Of a stretch of 64,000 nt of DNA, positions 50,426 to 58,417 are shown in pieces; positions within the stretch are counted from its first letter, which is position 1; each line of letters starts with the position of its first letter. The stretch lies in assembly GCA_034432375.1 (NCBI GenBank), contig DAOUCA010000002.1, forward strand, positions 25,032 to 89,031, read 5' to 3'. The DNA comes from JAHBVH01 sp034432375 (lineage in GTDB: Bacteria > Chloroflexota > Anaerolineae > Caldilineales > Caldilineaceae). The notes below the pieces were generated by a model. The model was given only the letters and a program-made list of their open reading frames with translations, was not told where the DNA came from and did no database searches. A program made the translations under genes and the position numbers.

Positions 50426-51210
50426 TATCCTTTCATGGATCGATCAATTTGGTTGACAATTTATTTCTGTGCTGTAACAAGGCGCGAATTCTGCACAACA
50501 AATTCATCTCTTCCTATCAGCACAGATGGTGCCGATACTGCAACAGCCATTTGACGGCCCAGGCTACGATTCTGCTGGATGGTTTGGGAGGCCGGCTACG
50601 TTTATCCTTTTTGCTTCTCAGAGGTGTATTCATCGGTGACAGCGCAAGACGACCTGTGAGCATCACAAAATTTATGATTGGACGGATAGATTCATAGCAA
50701 ACCGTTATACAAACCAGCTAGTCAAGAACACGCAGACCATCGACAGTCAATGCATGACAGCAACATTAGCGGCAGCATGATGAGAGGAGCAAAATTATGT
50801 GGCCGTTGTAGCTTATCAGTGATGTTCCCTTCTCGTCAAATTGGGACTCCAGTATAAAGAGAGAATCTTTTCGTATCACACTGGATTTGCTCTCGACCTC
50901 CAACCTGCCCTGGCGCAGCTTTACAACTTCTCCAGGCTGAGGATCTATCCCAACTTTCTGTTCCCGTTGGTTCACAACCGAAGTTCGGAATAGGTTCTAA
51001 GCTTAACCCAAATCCGCAACCAGATATGGTGGACTGGCTTACATTGATTCCCGGGTAAAATTATTGAGATATACGGCAAGTCGATTTCTGCAATACCTAT
51101 CCCTGCAATGCCTATCCCTGCAATGCCTATCCCTGCAATGCCTATCCCTGTCGCTGTTCCCTAAACACCGGATTGACCATTGGACTGGAAAGTGCGTATC
51201 TGCTGTTACG
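50426..51210. other. Intergenic region of 785 bp
   Basis: No convincing gene is present. A 69-codon open frame on the minus strand (50975-50766) has no recognisable family and no good ribosome site. The right part holds the 15-bp tandem repeat at 51,088-51,150. The left end should contain the promoter of the secreted protein gene. Confidence 0.5.
51088..51150. repeat. Tandem array of a 15-bp unit (about 4 copies)
   Basis: The unit CCTATCCCTGCAATG repeats four times with one A/G change in the first copy, ending CCTATCCCTGTCG. It lies just downstream of the ThuA-like gene (minus strand). Confidence 0.8.
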
Positions 51211-51855
51211 TTAGCGGCTAGCCCACAACATGCCACGGATTTGGATCTCCTTGGCTTGCGGCACGTCGAAATCATGCGCTTTGTGGCCAAGCGAAGAGTA
51301 AAAGACGCGCCCCTTTTGCCACATCCGTTTCCAGACAACCGGCATAATGGTGCCCTTTACCCAATCCGCATATTGGCCAGTGAAGGTGGTCGTTGCCAAC
51401 ACTTCATTGGCGGGATCGACATGCATATAATATTGCTCAGAGTGCATGGCAAAGTCCTCTAGCCCCGCGGTAATTGGATCCGTGTGATTGGTAATATTGA
51501 CTTCGTAGTCGATGATGTTGCCGGGGTGAGCAACCCATTGCCCACCGACCATCCACTGATATTCTACATTGTTGCGGAATGAATCGCCCATGCCGCCATG
51601 GTGTCCGGCAATCCCAACACCGCTCGCAACTGCATCGAGCAGACCGCGCTCCTGTTCTCTCGTAATCGTACCCATTGTCCAAATTGGCACTACGAGATCG
51701 AGCGCCTGCATAAATTCATTGTTTAGGTAGATATCCATCGTATCAGAAACAGTGACTTCATAATCCCGCTCCCGTAACATTGGCGCAAAAATATCTGCAC
51801 ACAATTGCGGCTCGTGGCCATCCCAGCCACCCCAAACGATTAATGCTTTTTTCAT
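51211..51855 (-). CDS. ThuA-like domain protein (trehalose-utilization type)
   Basis: The start MKKALIVWGGWDGHEP at 51855 is chosen because AAAGGA precedes it; this gives 215 residues. It shows the class-I glutamine-amidotransferase-like fold of ThuA: LIVWGGWDGHE, LDLVVPIWTMGTIT, GVGIAGHHGGMGDSF, YEVNITNHTDPITAGLEDF and GRVFYSSLGHKAHDF. The catalytic Cys of true amidotransferases is absent, as usual. The family is linked to sugar catabolism; a specific role is unknown. It stands alone on the minus strand. Confidence 0.88.
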   Translation of the reverse strand: MKKALIVWGGWDGHEPQLCADIFAPMLRERDYEVTVSDTMDIYLNNEFMQALDLVVPIWTMGTITREQERGLLDAVASGVGIAGHHGGMGDSFRNNVEYQWMVGGQWVAHPGNIIDYEVNITNHTDPITAGLEDFAMHSEQYYMHVDPANEVLATTTFTGQYADWVKGTIMPVVWKRMWQKGRVFYSSLGHKAHDFDVPQAKEIQIRGMLWASR

Positions 51856-51885
51856 AGGAGTTCCTTTCAATTTGTTGCTCATCAA

Positions 51886-52187
51886 ATTTTTTGTTCGTCA
51901 GCCGAAATTGCGCAAACATGCAAGCAAGCCACCGATGGTAACCGGAGTTGCACGATTTGCTTCGATGAACGTTTTGGAGTTGATTGCTCGATTGTACCAT
52001 GAATGAGTTCATGGTCAACCAACGTCTGCTACCGGCTTCAGTAACGGTCACGTAAATCGACCGTGGAATGCCTTGAGCCTGCTGTCAAGACTTAACTTCA
52101 TCTATTCCAGCTTGGCGTAGATATTATGGTGCTAAATCATTGTCGACACTTGGGTGATTGGTGAGAATCATCTATGTAATGAGTTTC
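51886..52187. other. Intergenic region of about 300 bp
   Basis: The space between the MFS exporter stop and the ThuA-like gene start shows no gene, repeat or terminator I could identify. Confidence 0.4.
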
Positions 52188-53387
52188 TTACTCAGTGTTG
52201 GGCATTGGCAACCAAAAGACCGCCGGAATACTCAAAAAGGCGGCCAACGCACTCCACAGAAAGGCATTCTGCAGACCAAAGCGATCGGCCAATAGCCCAA
52301 CGACGCCAATGGCAAAGGCGCGAATCACAAAATTCATCGCCATAAAAATACCATTGGCAACGGCCCGATTCTCTGGAAAATTCTCCTGGACAATCGCCAT
52401 ATTGACTGGTGTTTGTGAAATGGCCATGAGACCAAGGCCAATCAGCAGTAGAACGGAGATTGTTCCGGATGAATAGAGGAAGGCGATCAACAGTAAAGGC
52501 GAGATCGAAAGTAAGATAAAGAGAATCGTACGACGTCCCATCCGATCACTCAGCGTGCCAGTTGTCAGCGCCCCAACGACACCAGCCCCTTCTAAAATTG
52601 TCAAGGCGGCGGCACCTAGCCAAAGGCTGCTGCCGACTGCATCTGTCATGTAGGTGGGTAAATAGGTGGTAATGGCAACCGCCATGAACATTTTGGGCAC
52701 CATAATTCCAGCCAACGCCCCAAAAACAAGCCGCAGCCGCGGCGCAATTGTGCGCAGATTGCTCTGCTTGGATCCAGTTGGTCGGGCGGAGACAGTGTGC
52801 AGCCGCCAATAGAGAATGGCCGAGACACCCCAACTGACAATCGCCATCCGCCAGATGCCTTCGACCCCCCACCAGCCAACCGCGGCAACCGCGACCACCG
52901 GACCAACGGTGCGTCCCAATTCACCGCTTGCCATGAAGATGCTCATCCCCGTACCTACCCGTTTGCCGGCCAGCCGCCCGACCATCGCTGGCGCGGGTGC
53001 GTGAAAGGCGGCCATGCTCAACCCCGCCGCCAATAACAGAACCGCAAACATGAAGTAGTTGGACATGAGCCCGATCAGGCTCATCAGCGTGCCTGTGATG
53101 CCTGGGGCCAGAATGATAAAGTAGCGTAAACTGACGCGGTCGGCCAGATACCCAATGAATGGGTTGAGCAGGCTGGGCAGCTGCGTTAAGATCACAAGGC
53201 TGCCTGCTCCGGCGTAACTTGCCCCCAACCGTTCCTGAATGAGCGGCAGCAGCGGTGGTAAAAAGGCAGAAAAGCTGTCGTGAATAAAGTGCCCGCCTGC
53301 CACGGTCATCACTTGGTCGGTTTGAAACTGTGTTTCAGCAGGAGTGACGCTGATCGGAGTCGGTTGAGAAACGGTTTGAGTCGTCAT
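52188..53387 (-). CDS. MFS transporter, fosmidomycin-resistance-like
   Basis: The 399-residue integral membrane protein has about 12 hydrophobic helices. The segment AGGHFIHDSFSAFLPPLLPL near the start is characteristic of the Fsr branch of MFS exporters, followed by GYLADRVSLRYF (the loop 2-3 motif) and GTLSDRMGRRTILF (the repeat motif between TM8 and TM9). Fsr-type proteins export drugs or metabolites using the proton gradient. There is no adjacent regulator. Confidence 0.88.
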   Translation of the reverse strand: MTTQTVSQPTPISVTPAETQFQTDQVMTVAGGHFIHDSFSAFLPPLLPLIQERLGASYAGAGSLVILTQLPSLLNPFIGYLADRVSLRYFIILAPGITGTLMSLIGLMSNYFMFAVLLLAAGLSMAAFHAPAPAMVGRLAGKRVGTGMSIFMASGELGRTVGPVVAVAAVGWWGVEGIWRMAIVSWGVSAILYWRLHTVSARPTGSKQSNLRTIAPRLRLVFGALAGIMVPKMFMAVAITTYLPTYMTDAVGSSLWLGAAALTILEGAGVVGALTTGTLSDRMGRRTILFILLSISPLLLIAFLYSSGTISVLLLIGLGLMAISQTPVNMAIVQENFPENRAVANGIFMAMNFVIRAFAIGVVGLLADRFGLQNAFLWSALAAFLSIPAVFWLPMPNTE

Positions 53388-54067
53388 TGGCCTATAACTT
53401 GATGGATTTGTACGCTTGAATAAGCTGGCGGTAACAGGATTGAATTGGATAGAGACTGACGCAGGCCGCCGGTTGAATAGGGTAATTCCCCCAAATCGAA
53501 AGCAGAGAGATGCGTGAGTTCTGTACGAAACATTGCATGGCGATGGGCTACAATGTGGCTATTATCGCATACCTTACCCGCCTTGGCGAATCAACCTTTT
53601 CTCAGCATTTCTACAATCATTTGCTACCTTCCAGCAATCTGCCGTTCATTTAGCAGAGCCCGTCATAGTCGGCAAAGTTCAGCAAAATGAACGTTGTGAT
53701 TTTCTGGTTTATCTGGCATGATAATGGTTCACTCATCTGGTAGCGTTAGCATGGGAACGGAACTTCCGCTCTATGAAAAGACGATTTCCACCGCTCTGCT
53801 ACCGGGCTGGTTTGCACAGATGTCAAGCACGGGAGAAAGATCAATCAAAATCCTTGTGCAATATGATGAGCAGCGTGTAGATAGGTGAGTCACCGAGCGC
53901 ACTTTGCCGCCGCCACCATGGCAAACGCAGCCCGAAACGGTTTCTCTTCCTTCTATGTTTGCTGCCTACCCGTAGTCTCTGTGTCTTCTGTGCTCTCTGT
54001 GCTCTCTGTGCTCTCTGTGGCTTAGATTAAATTTGTCAGTCAATCAGGGGCAGCAATCAGGGGCACT
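53388..54067. other. Intergenic region of 680 bp with a short tandem repeat
   Basis: No supported gene was found; a 62-codon plus-strand frame at 53,533 lacks a ribosome site and family. A 9-bp unit, TGCTCTCTG, repeats three times at 53,991-54,017. Short AATCAGGGGCA copies lie just before the thermonuclease-like gene. Confidence 0.5.
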
Positions 54068-54703
54068 ATGATAAAAATGGAGTCTATAATGAATACGCAC
54101 AGCGATGTCCGCCTTACCTCCAAACTCTATTACTACGCCGCCGATGTCACCGAGGTCTATGATGGCGATACCATCACGGTCAATCTAGACTTGGGGCTGG
54201 GTGTTTGGCGTCACGGGGTAACGATTCGGTTTTGGAAGGTAGATACACCAGAATTGAAGGGGCCAGATCGCGAAAAAGGCTTGCAGGTGCGCGACATGGT
54301 GCGCGATTTGGTCCTAAATAAGAGTATTCTGCTGCGCACTATTCTTGATAAACGGGGCGAAGATCGCACCGGCAAATTTGGCCGCCTCCTCGGTGAAGTG
54401 ATGGTTGCCAATGAGCGCGGCGCGTTGATCAATGTCAATGACCTGTTGCTGGGGTTGGGGCTGGCAGTCCCAATGAATGAGGATGGCAGCCACACGGTAT
54501 CGCCCAAGCCGGCCGCGCGAGCAGCCATACCGGACTTACCAATTCCGGCTGTAGTGCCTTGTCCTTTTTGTGGTGAAGAACGGCGGGTGTTGCACGAAAC
54601 AACAACTTCAGCTGGCGATGTATCGGCGACTGCTATCTTGGTTGAGCAGTGCCCCAACTGTCTCGACAACCCACGCCCGCTCAGCGAACTTCAGAAAGGT
54701 TAG
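54068..54703 (+). CDS. Thermonuclease-like (SNase) protein with C-terminal zinc ribbon
   Basis: The protein is up to 211 residues; the in-frame ATG at 54,089 is an alternative start. The SNase fold is clear: VTEVYDGDTITVNLDLGLG, GVTIRFWKVDTPELKGPDR, KSILLRTILDKRGEDRTGKF and GRLLGEVMV. The catalytic Arg/Glu/Arg positions look conserved or replaced by similar polar residues. The C terminus adds CPFCGE and CPNC pairs, a probable zinc ribbon. There is no signal peptide, so it is probably intracellular, acting on nucleic acid. It is followed after 3 bp by the frameshifted gene and is convergent with an RNA ligase. Confidence 0.82.
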   Translation: MIKMESIMNTHSDVRLTSKLYYYAADVTEVYDGDTITVNLDLGLGVWRHGVTIRFWKVDTPELKGPDREKGLQVRDMVRDLVLNKSILLRTILDKRGEDRTGKFGRLLGEVMVANERGALINVNDLLLGLGLAVPMNEDGSHTVSPKPAARAAIPDLPIPAVVPCPFCGEERRVLHETTTSAGDVSATAILVEQCPNCLDNPRPLSELQKG

Positions 54704-54706
54704 TCC

Positions 54707-55442
54707 ATGATCACCCGCTACCCCGATGCCGAAGCCCGTCGCCGTTCTGTTCTGGTGGCGGTAATTAACAAACGCGGATTTACAGCGTGCCGCCTCCCAC
54801 GGCTGGTATCGTATTCCGCAGCGCACCGCCCCGCGTCGCATCGGGGCCGACTATCTTGCCTTTTATCAGACAGGTGCCTTCAAAGCACAAGAAGAGGCGC
54901 AGACCGTCACCTATTACGCGCCCACGCGTCGCTACCAGCTGCTGACCCGCCGCGAATTGCTGCCCGAGGAAGCCAACCATCCGCGGGCCGATGAGTTCTA
55001 CTTCCGCATTGAACTTGGCCCGCTGCAACGGCTGGAGCATGCTGTACCGGCAGGAGCCTTTCGCCGTATCACCTTTATTCACACCTCCTTTCAGCATCTG
55101 CTTACCGCCGAAAGTGTGACCGATCTCTTTCCCAAGGATGCTCCCTTTGAGCGGCTATGGAACTCCCTGCGTGAACATAAACTGCGCCCACTCAAAAATC
55201 GACTTGTTGGCACGGCTCCGGTCGATATCACGCTGCGTGCGCGCGGTGGCTATCTAGGCATCGATTGTACCGATCAGGTGCGCACCAGAGAAGAACGTCT
55301 TCTCGCACTGGCTGATCGCTGGGAATTCCTTGCCTTCCCACCCGCTGCCATCGAACAGGATCTCAATCGTTGTCTGCGCCAGATCGGGGCAAGCCTGATT
55401 GCCCTTGGCGGCTCCAATTTAAATCTTGCCCCAGAAGCGTAA
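54707..55442 (+). pseudogene. Hypothetical gene with a frameshift near its 5' end
   Basis: The frame begins MITRYPDAEARRRSVLVAV then INKR. After about codon 23 the coding signal moves to another frame: DLQRAASHGWYRIPQRTAP, GADYLAFYQTGAFK, TYYAPTRRYQLLTRREL, then a long frame to 55442. Removing one G near 54775-54777 joins the two into a protein of about 244 residues. No family with known function was recognised; the WYRIPQ...ADYLAFYQ pattern looks like a nuclease- or ligase-associated small protein. It may be a real frameshift or an assembly error. Confidence 0.7.
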
Positions 55443-55467
55443 CAAACCGAAATTGTAACAAGATAGA

Positions 55468-56589
55468 CTATAGATCAGTTGTATCTTGCTCTGCCGCTTT
55501 GCCAAAGAGAAACGTATCACCCACGTACTTGAGGATTACCCGCCCAACCTTGGCATCGGTACGCTCTTGTGTTGGCTTAACAACCACCCCTTCGCGCCCA
55601 TGCTTGCCCCCGATCAGCGAATCACCATCGGACAATTCTTTGATCGTGGCGAGCGCAAAAGGGCCACGGTAGAGCAGTGGCACCATTTCAATGCCGTGAG
55701 CTTCACACTGGGCGACAAACGTATCATAGTTGACAAAATTGCCGTCAACCATCAGATCAAAGGCGCGGAAGGCGATGCCTGGCTGGCTATAATTGTAGGA
55801 TTGGATGCTCGCACCAAAGATCTCGCCATAGAGAATGGCTTGATCGTGGCCTTGCAGAAAGAGATCTTTCAAGAGCGTCTCGACCCCCTCAACCGTCCAG
55901 GGAAACCAGTAGGTGTTGTTGCGCATGGCCACTGCTTCCTCCGGCTCTCTGCGCCGCAACCCGCGTGAGCCGGCCATACGTACCATTTCCAGCTCTTCTT
56001 TGGCCTCATCAAGCGCGGGAAGTGCACCATAAGTGGTTAACGCTTCTCGCTCCAACGGTTTTGCTACAAAGCCGACGCGGCAGTTGGTCCCATGAATTTT
56101 TTCCGTGACAATGACCTCTTCGCCCTCGCCGATGATGGTGGGATAACTGCGCATATTTTCAATTTCCGTATAGGCGGGGAAGCGCGGGTCATTGGCCACC
56201 GAATCCCCAGCTACCGTGCGCACCGGCGGCTCAAATTTGGTGGCACCATAAAAGGCCGCCACATCCTGCCCGACCTCCATTCCTGGCTCCGGCTCCACCA
56301 CCAGCCCAAACGACGGTTCCCCGCGCAGCCGGACGCGGTGGATCACCAGAACGCGATTGCCGTCAATATCTGCCCGCTCCTTGAGATATTGGGTGACCGC
56401 CAGCCGATCGGCCACCTCGCGCGGTAACGTTGTACCTTGTTCAAAATATACAACCGGATCCCCATCATGGTAGACGCCCTTTTTGACACACATCTGCCAG
56501 CCGCCAACGGTTGCCAACTCAAGCGCATCAGCGTTGGTATGGGGTCGGACATGATTGATCCGTGTCACTTCGACTTTAATGGTACTCAT
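55468..56589 (-). CDS. RNA ligase, Rnl5 (DraRnl-like) family
   Basis: The 373-residue protein has an N-terminal OB-like domain (INHVRPHTNADALELATVGG). Nucleotidyltransferase motif I is TEKIHGTN, with the adenylated lysine at residue 164, the same position as Lys165 in Deinococcus DraRnl as I recall it. Motif IIIa-like GIAFRAFDLMVDG and motif IV GREGVVVKPTQER follow, and motif V is VILKYVGDTFLF. Rnl5 enzymes seal 3'-OH/5'-PO4 nicks in RNA using ATP. It converges on the frameshifted gene and the SNase-like gene, hinting at a nucleic-acid repair neighbourhood (inference). Confidence 0.88.
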   Translation of the reverse strand: MSTIKVEVTRINHVRPHTNADALELATVGGWQMCVKKGVYHDGDPVVYFEQGTTLPREVADRLAVTQYLKERADIDGNRVLVIHRVRLRGEPSFGLVVEPEPGMEVGQDVAAFYGATKFEPPVRTVAGDSVANDPRFPAYTEIENMRSYPTIIGEGEEVIVTEKIHGTNCRVGFVAKPLEREALTTYGALPALDEAKEELEMVRMAGSRGLRRREPEEAVAMRNNTYWFPWTVEGVETLLKDLFLQGHDQAILYGEIFGASIQSYNYSQPGIAFRAFDLMVDGNFVNYDTFVAQCEAHGIEMVPLLYRGPFALATIKELSDGDSLIGGKHGREGVVVKPTQERTDAKVGRVILKYVGDTFLFGKAAEQDTTDL

Positions 56590-56736
56590 TGGGGCTCCTC
56601 CTATTTGTGATTTGTTCAGTGAGCGAGAAGCATACGGTACTGCTTCTCAACGTTGAGTGTATACCCTTTCTCTGGAGTCAAACTTGGACTCAAGGATTGA
56701 GTTCATAACGCCGCAGCCTGTGTCTTGTGGATTGGC

Positions 56737-56794
56737 TTGTCACGCGGTAAGCGTCTCCACGTTCGGCAAGTTGGAGACGCTTACCGCGTGACAA
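56737..56794. repeat. 23-bp perfect inverted repeat, family D
   Basis: TTGTCACGCGGTAAGCGTCT (start at 56737) through TCCA is exactly complementary to 56772-56794, around a 12-nt loop. It shares GTAAGCGTCTCCA and its complement with the element at 62,138. It lies upstream of the RNA ligase gene. Confidence 0.8.
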
Positions 56795-56890
56795 ATTGCG
56801 GATGAGTGCGCAATTACGTGACATCAACCTGCTGGGCGAAATGCAATTGGAAGGCGAAAAATTCCTGGGTGTATGCCATTGCTCATGCTT

Positions 56891-57640
56891 TTACTCCTGC
56901 TCTGCCTTATCCTCAATCCCCAAAAATGTATACACCTCGCCAATTTTGCAGCGCGGTAGACGTACTTGATAGGGAAAACAGAAGCGTAACGCTGCCAGGT
57001 CGTCGAGACTGTCGAGCCGCCGTAACAATTCCACCATTACGCTCTGTTGCGGTTGCCAGTTGCGATCAAAACATTGCCCCCAGAGCGATAAATATTGGAA
57101 TTCATCATCGAGCACTACCGGCATTGTTGTCGTGTAGACCGGTGGATAGATACGCCGATAGGACGCGAGGTTGTAGAGCCATGAATGTCCACGCACTGTT
57201 TTGGCATCTGGTACATGCTCATGGACATGGAGAAACATGCGGCGAACTTCTGCCCGCCGCACGGCTAGGCGTTCTTGCCCCAGCGCCCGCAACCCTGCCT
57301 GATCATTTTTGATAAAATGGGGACGAATGATCGTCGCCTTGCCCGCCTGATCGTTGTGGATAGAATAATGAAAGCAACCAAAGAGCGCCCTGCCGTAAAG
57401 CTGCTTATCGGTGGGGCTAGGCCCCGGCGCACGCTGGGCCAAATCCCACTGATAAGCCCATTCCGTTCTATCTGTTGCTGCTTGAAAGCCGGCAAAGTAT
57501 TCCCCCCAATATTCTGTGGCAATGCCTTTTGTAAAAGTTGTATATTGCTGTAAGGTCGTGGCTAGATCGAGCGCGAAGCGCTCGATCAATCGCTCGACGA
57601 AGTTCAGTTGTAAGCCAAAAAATGCACGTGAATAGCTCAC
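56891..57640 (-). CDS. Hypothetical cytosolic protein
   Basis: The 249-residue protein has no signal peptide or membrane segment. It is rich in Arg and aromatic residues. Segments include FALDLATTLQQYTTFTKGI, the His-rich FLHVHEHVPDAKTVRGHSWL and VRLPRCKIGEVYTFLGIED. The HVHEHV and RGHSWLYN stretches might bind metal, but no family was recognised. It starts within the ATGA overlap with the ClbS/DfsB-like gene stop, so the two are translationally coupled and probably act together. Confidence 0.6.
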   Translation of the reverse strand: MSYSRAFFGLQLNFVERLIERFALDLATTLQQYTTFTKGIATEYWGEYFAGFQAATDRTEWAYQWDLAQRAPGPSPTDKQLYGRALFGCFHYSIHNDQAGKATIIRPHFIKNDQAGLRALGQERLAVRRAEVRRMFLHVHEHVPDAKTVRGHSWLYNLASYRRIYPPVYTTTMPVVLDDEFQYLSLWGQCFDRNWQPQQSVMVELLRRLDSLDDLAALRFCFPYQVRLPRCKIGEVYTFLGIEDKAEQE

Positions 57641-58170
57641 TCTGCTGGCTCTGTCTGCGCGGCCAATGCTTCAATCCAGGCTAGATGTTCGGCAAAGTGA
57701 CCTGCCGAATTGCCGTAGATGACATTGATTGCCGGTGGCCCATCGCCGTCGCCCGGTTCTTCAGGTAGATAGTGACGATAGTGTTTTTGCAAATCGGCAT
57801 CGGTTAATGGTTCGAGTGCTGCCAGCAACTCGGCTTGTAGCGCGCGTAACTGTGTCAACGCACGATCCAAAGGCAACGACCGTTGTTGCTGGAAGATTGC
57901 TTCGTTGATCACGTCTGCATCCTCGCTCAAATAAATCTGCTCTGTAACCTCCAACCCTTCGGAGCGCGGCTTGCCCTGCAAAAAGTAGAGCGCCCCCCGT
58001 TCCCAGTAATAGAGATGGATCAGATGATCCTTGACTGTCCAATCGTGGTCATCTTTAGCGGTTGTCATTGTTGTTGGTGAGAGTTGTGTCAGGGCACTGT
58101 TGAGCGCAGACCACTGCTGGTCGATTGCGGCCAATAACGCTTGTTTTGTGTTCACCCGTTGTTCTGTCAT
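57637..58170 (-). CDS. ClbS/DfsB-family four-helix-bundle protein (DinB-like)
   Basis: The protein is 177 residues from MTEQRVNTKQALL. It has the ClbS/DfsB pattern: KQALLAAIDQQWSALNSALT, DWTVKDHLIHLYYWERGAL and the C-terminal NSAGHFAEHLAWIEAL. The histidines in DHLIHL and AGHFAEHL fit DinB-type metal or catalytic sites. ClbS is a colibactin-resistance cyclopropane hydrolase; most homologues have unknown substrates and may be thiol-dependent detoxifying enzymes. It is coupled to the downstream unknown gene by a 4-bp overlap. Confidence 0.85.
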   Translation of the reverse strand: MTEQRVNTKQALLAAIDQQWSALNSALTQLSPTTMTTAKDDHDWTVKDHLIHLYYWERGALYFLQGKPRSEGLEVTEQIYLSEDADVINEAIFQQQRSLPLDRALTQLRALQAELLAALEPLTDADLQKHYRHYLPEEPGDGDGPPAINVIYGNSAGHFAEHLAWIEALAAQTEPAE

Positions 58171-58244
58171 ATCGTTTATCCCTTTATCGCCTGTGCCCAA
58201 GCGGTTAACCAGCGGCTGCGGATGGTGCTAACATTTTTCTCTGC

Positions 58245-58317
58245 TATACTCAGCTCTGAATGGGAACCGGAGTTTTGCTGGGATAGAAACTCCGGTTCCC
58301 ATTTCAACCGCAGTATA
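58245..58317. repeat. 73-bp palindromic element, family C (uninterrupted copy)
   Basis: TATACTCAGCTCTGAATGGG starts the left arm. The core AATGGGAACCGGAGTTT (58259-58275) is exactly complementary to 58287-58303, and AGTATA ends the element. It is the uninterrupted counterpart of the 46,502 element. It lies between the glycosyltransferase and ClbS-like genes. Confidence 0.8.
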
Positions 58318-58417
58318 ATGTACTACATACCCGTGAAAGACAGAAGGTTACGGGATCACAATCCGTGGTCATCTGCCGCTGATGCCGCCACACCGTCATT
58401 GCAGATTTTACCCCGGC

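Noticed and set aside
50766..50975. 69-codon minus-strand open frame
   Set aside because: No Shine-Dalgarno sequence, no family and isolated; coding potential not supported.
53533..53721. 62-codon plus-strand open frame
   Set aside because: No ribosome site and random-looking composition.
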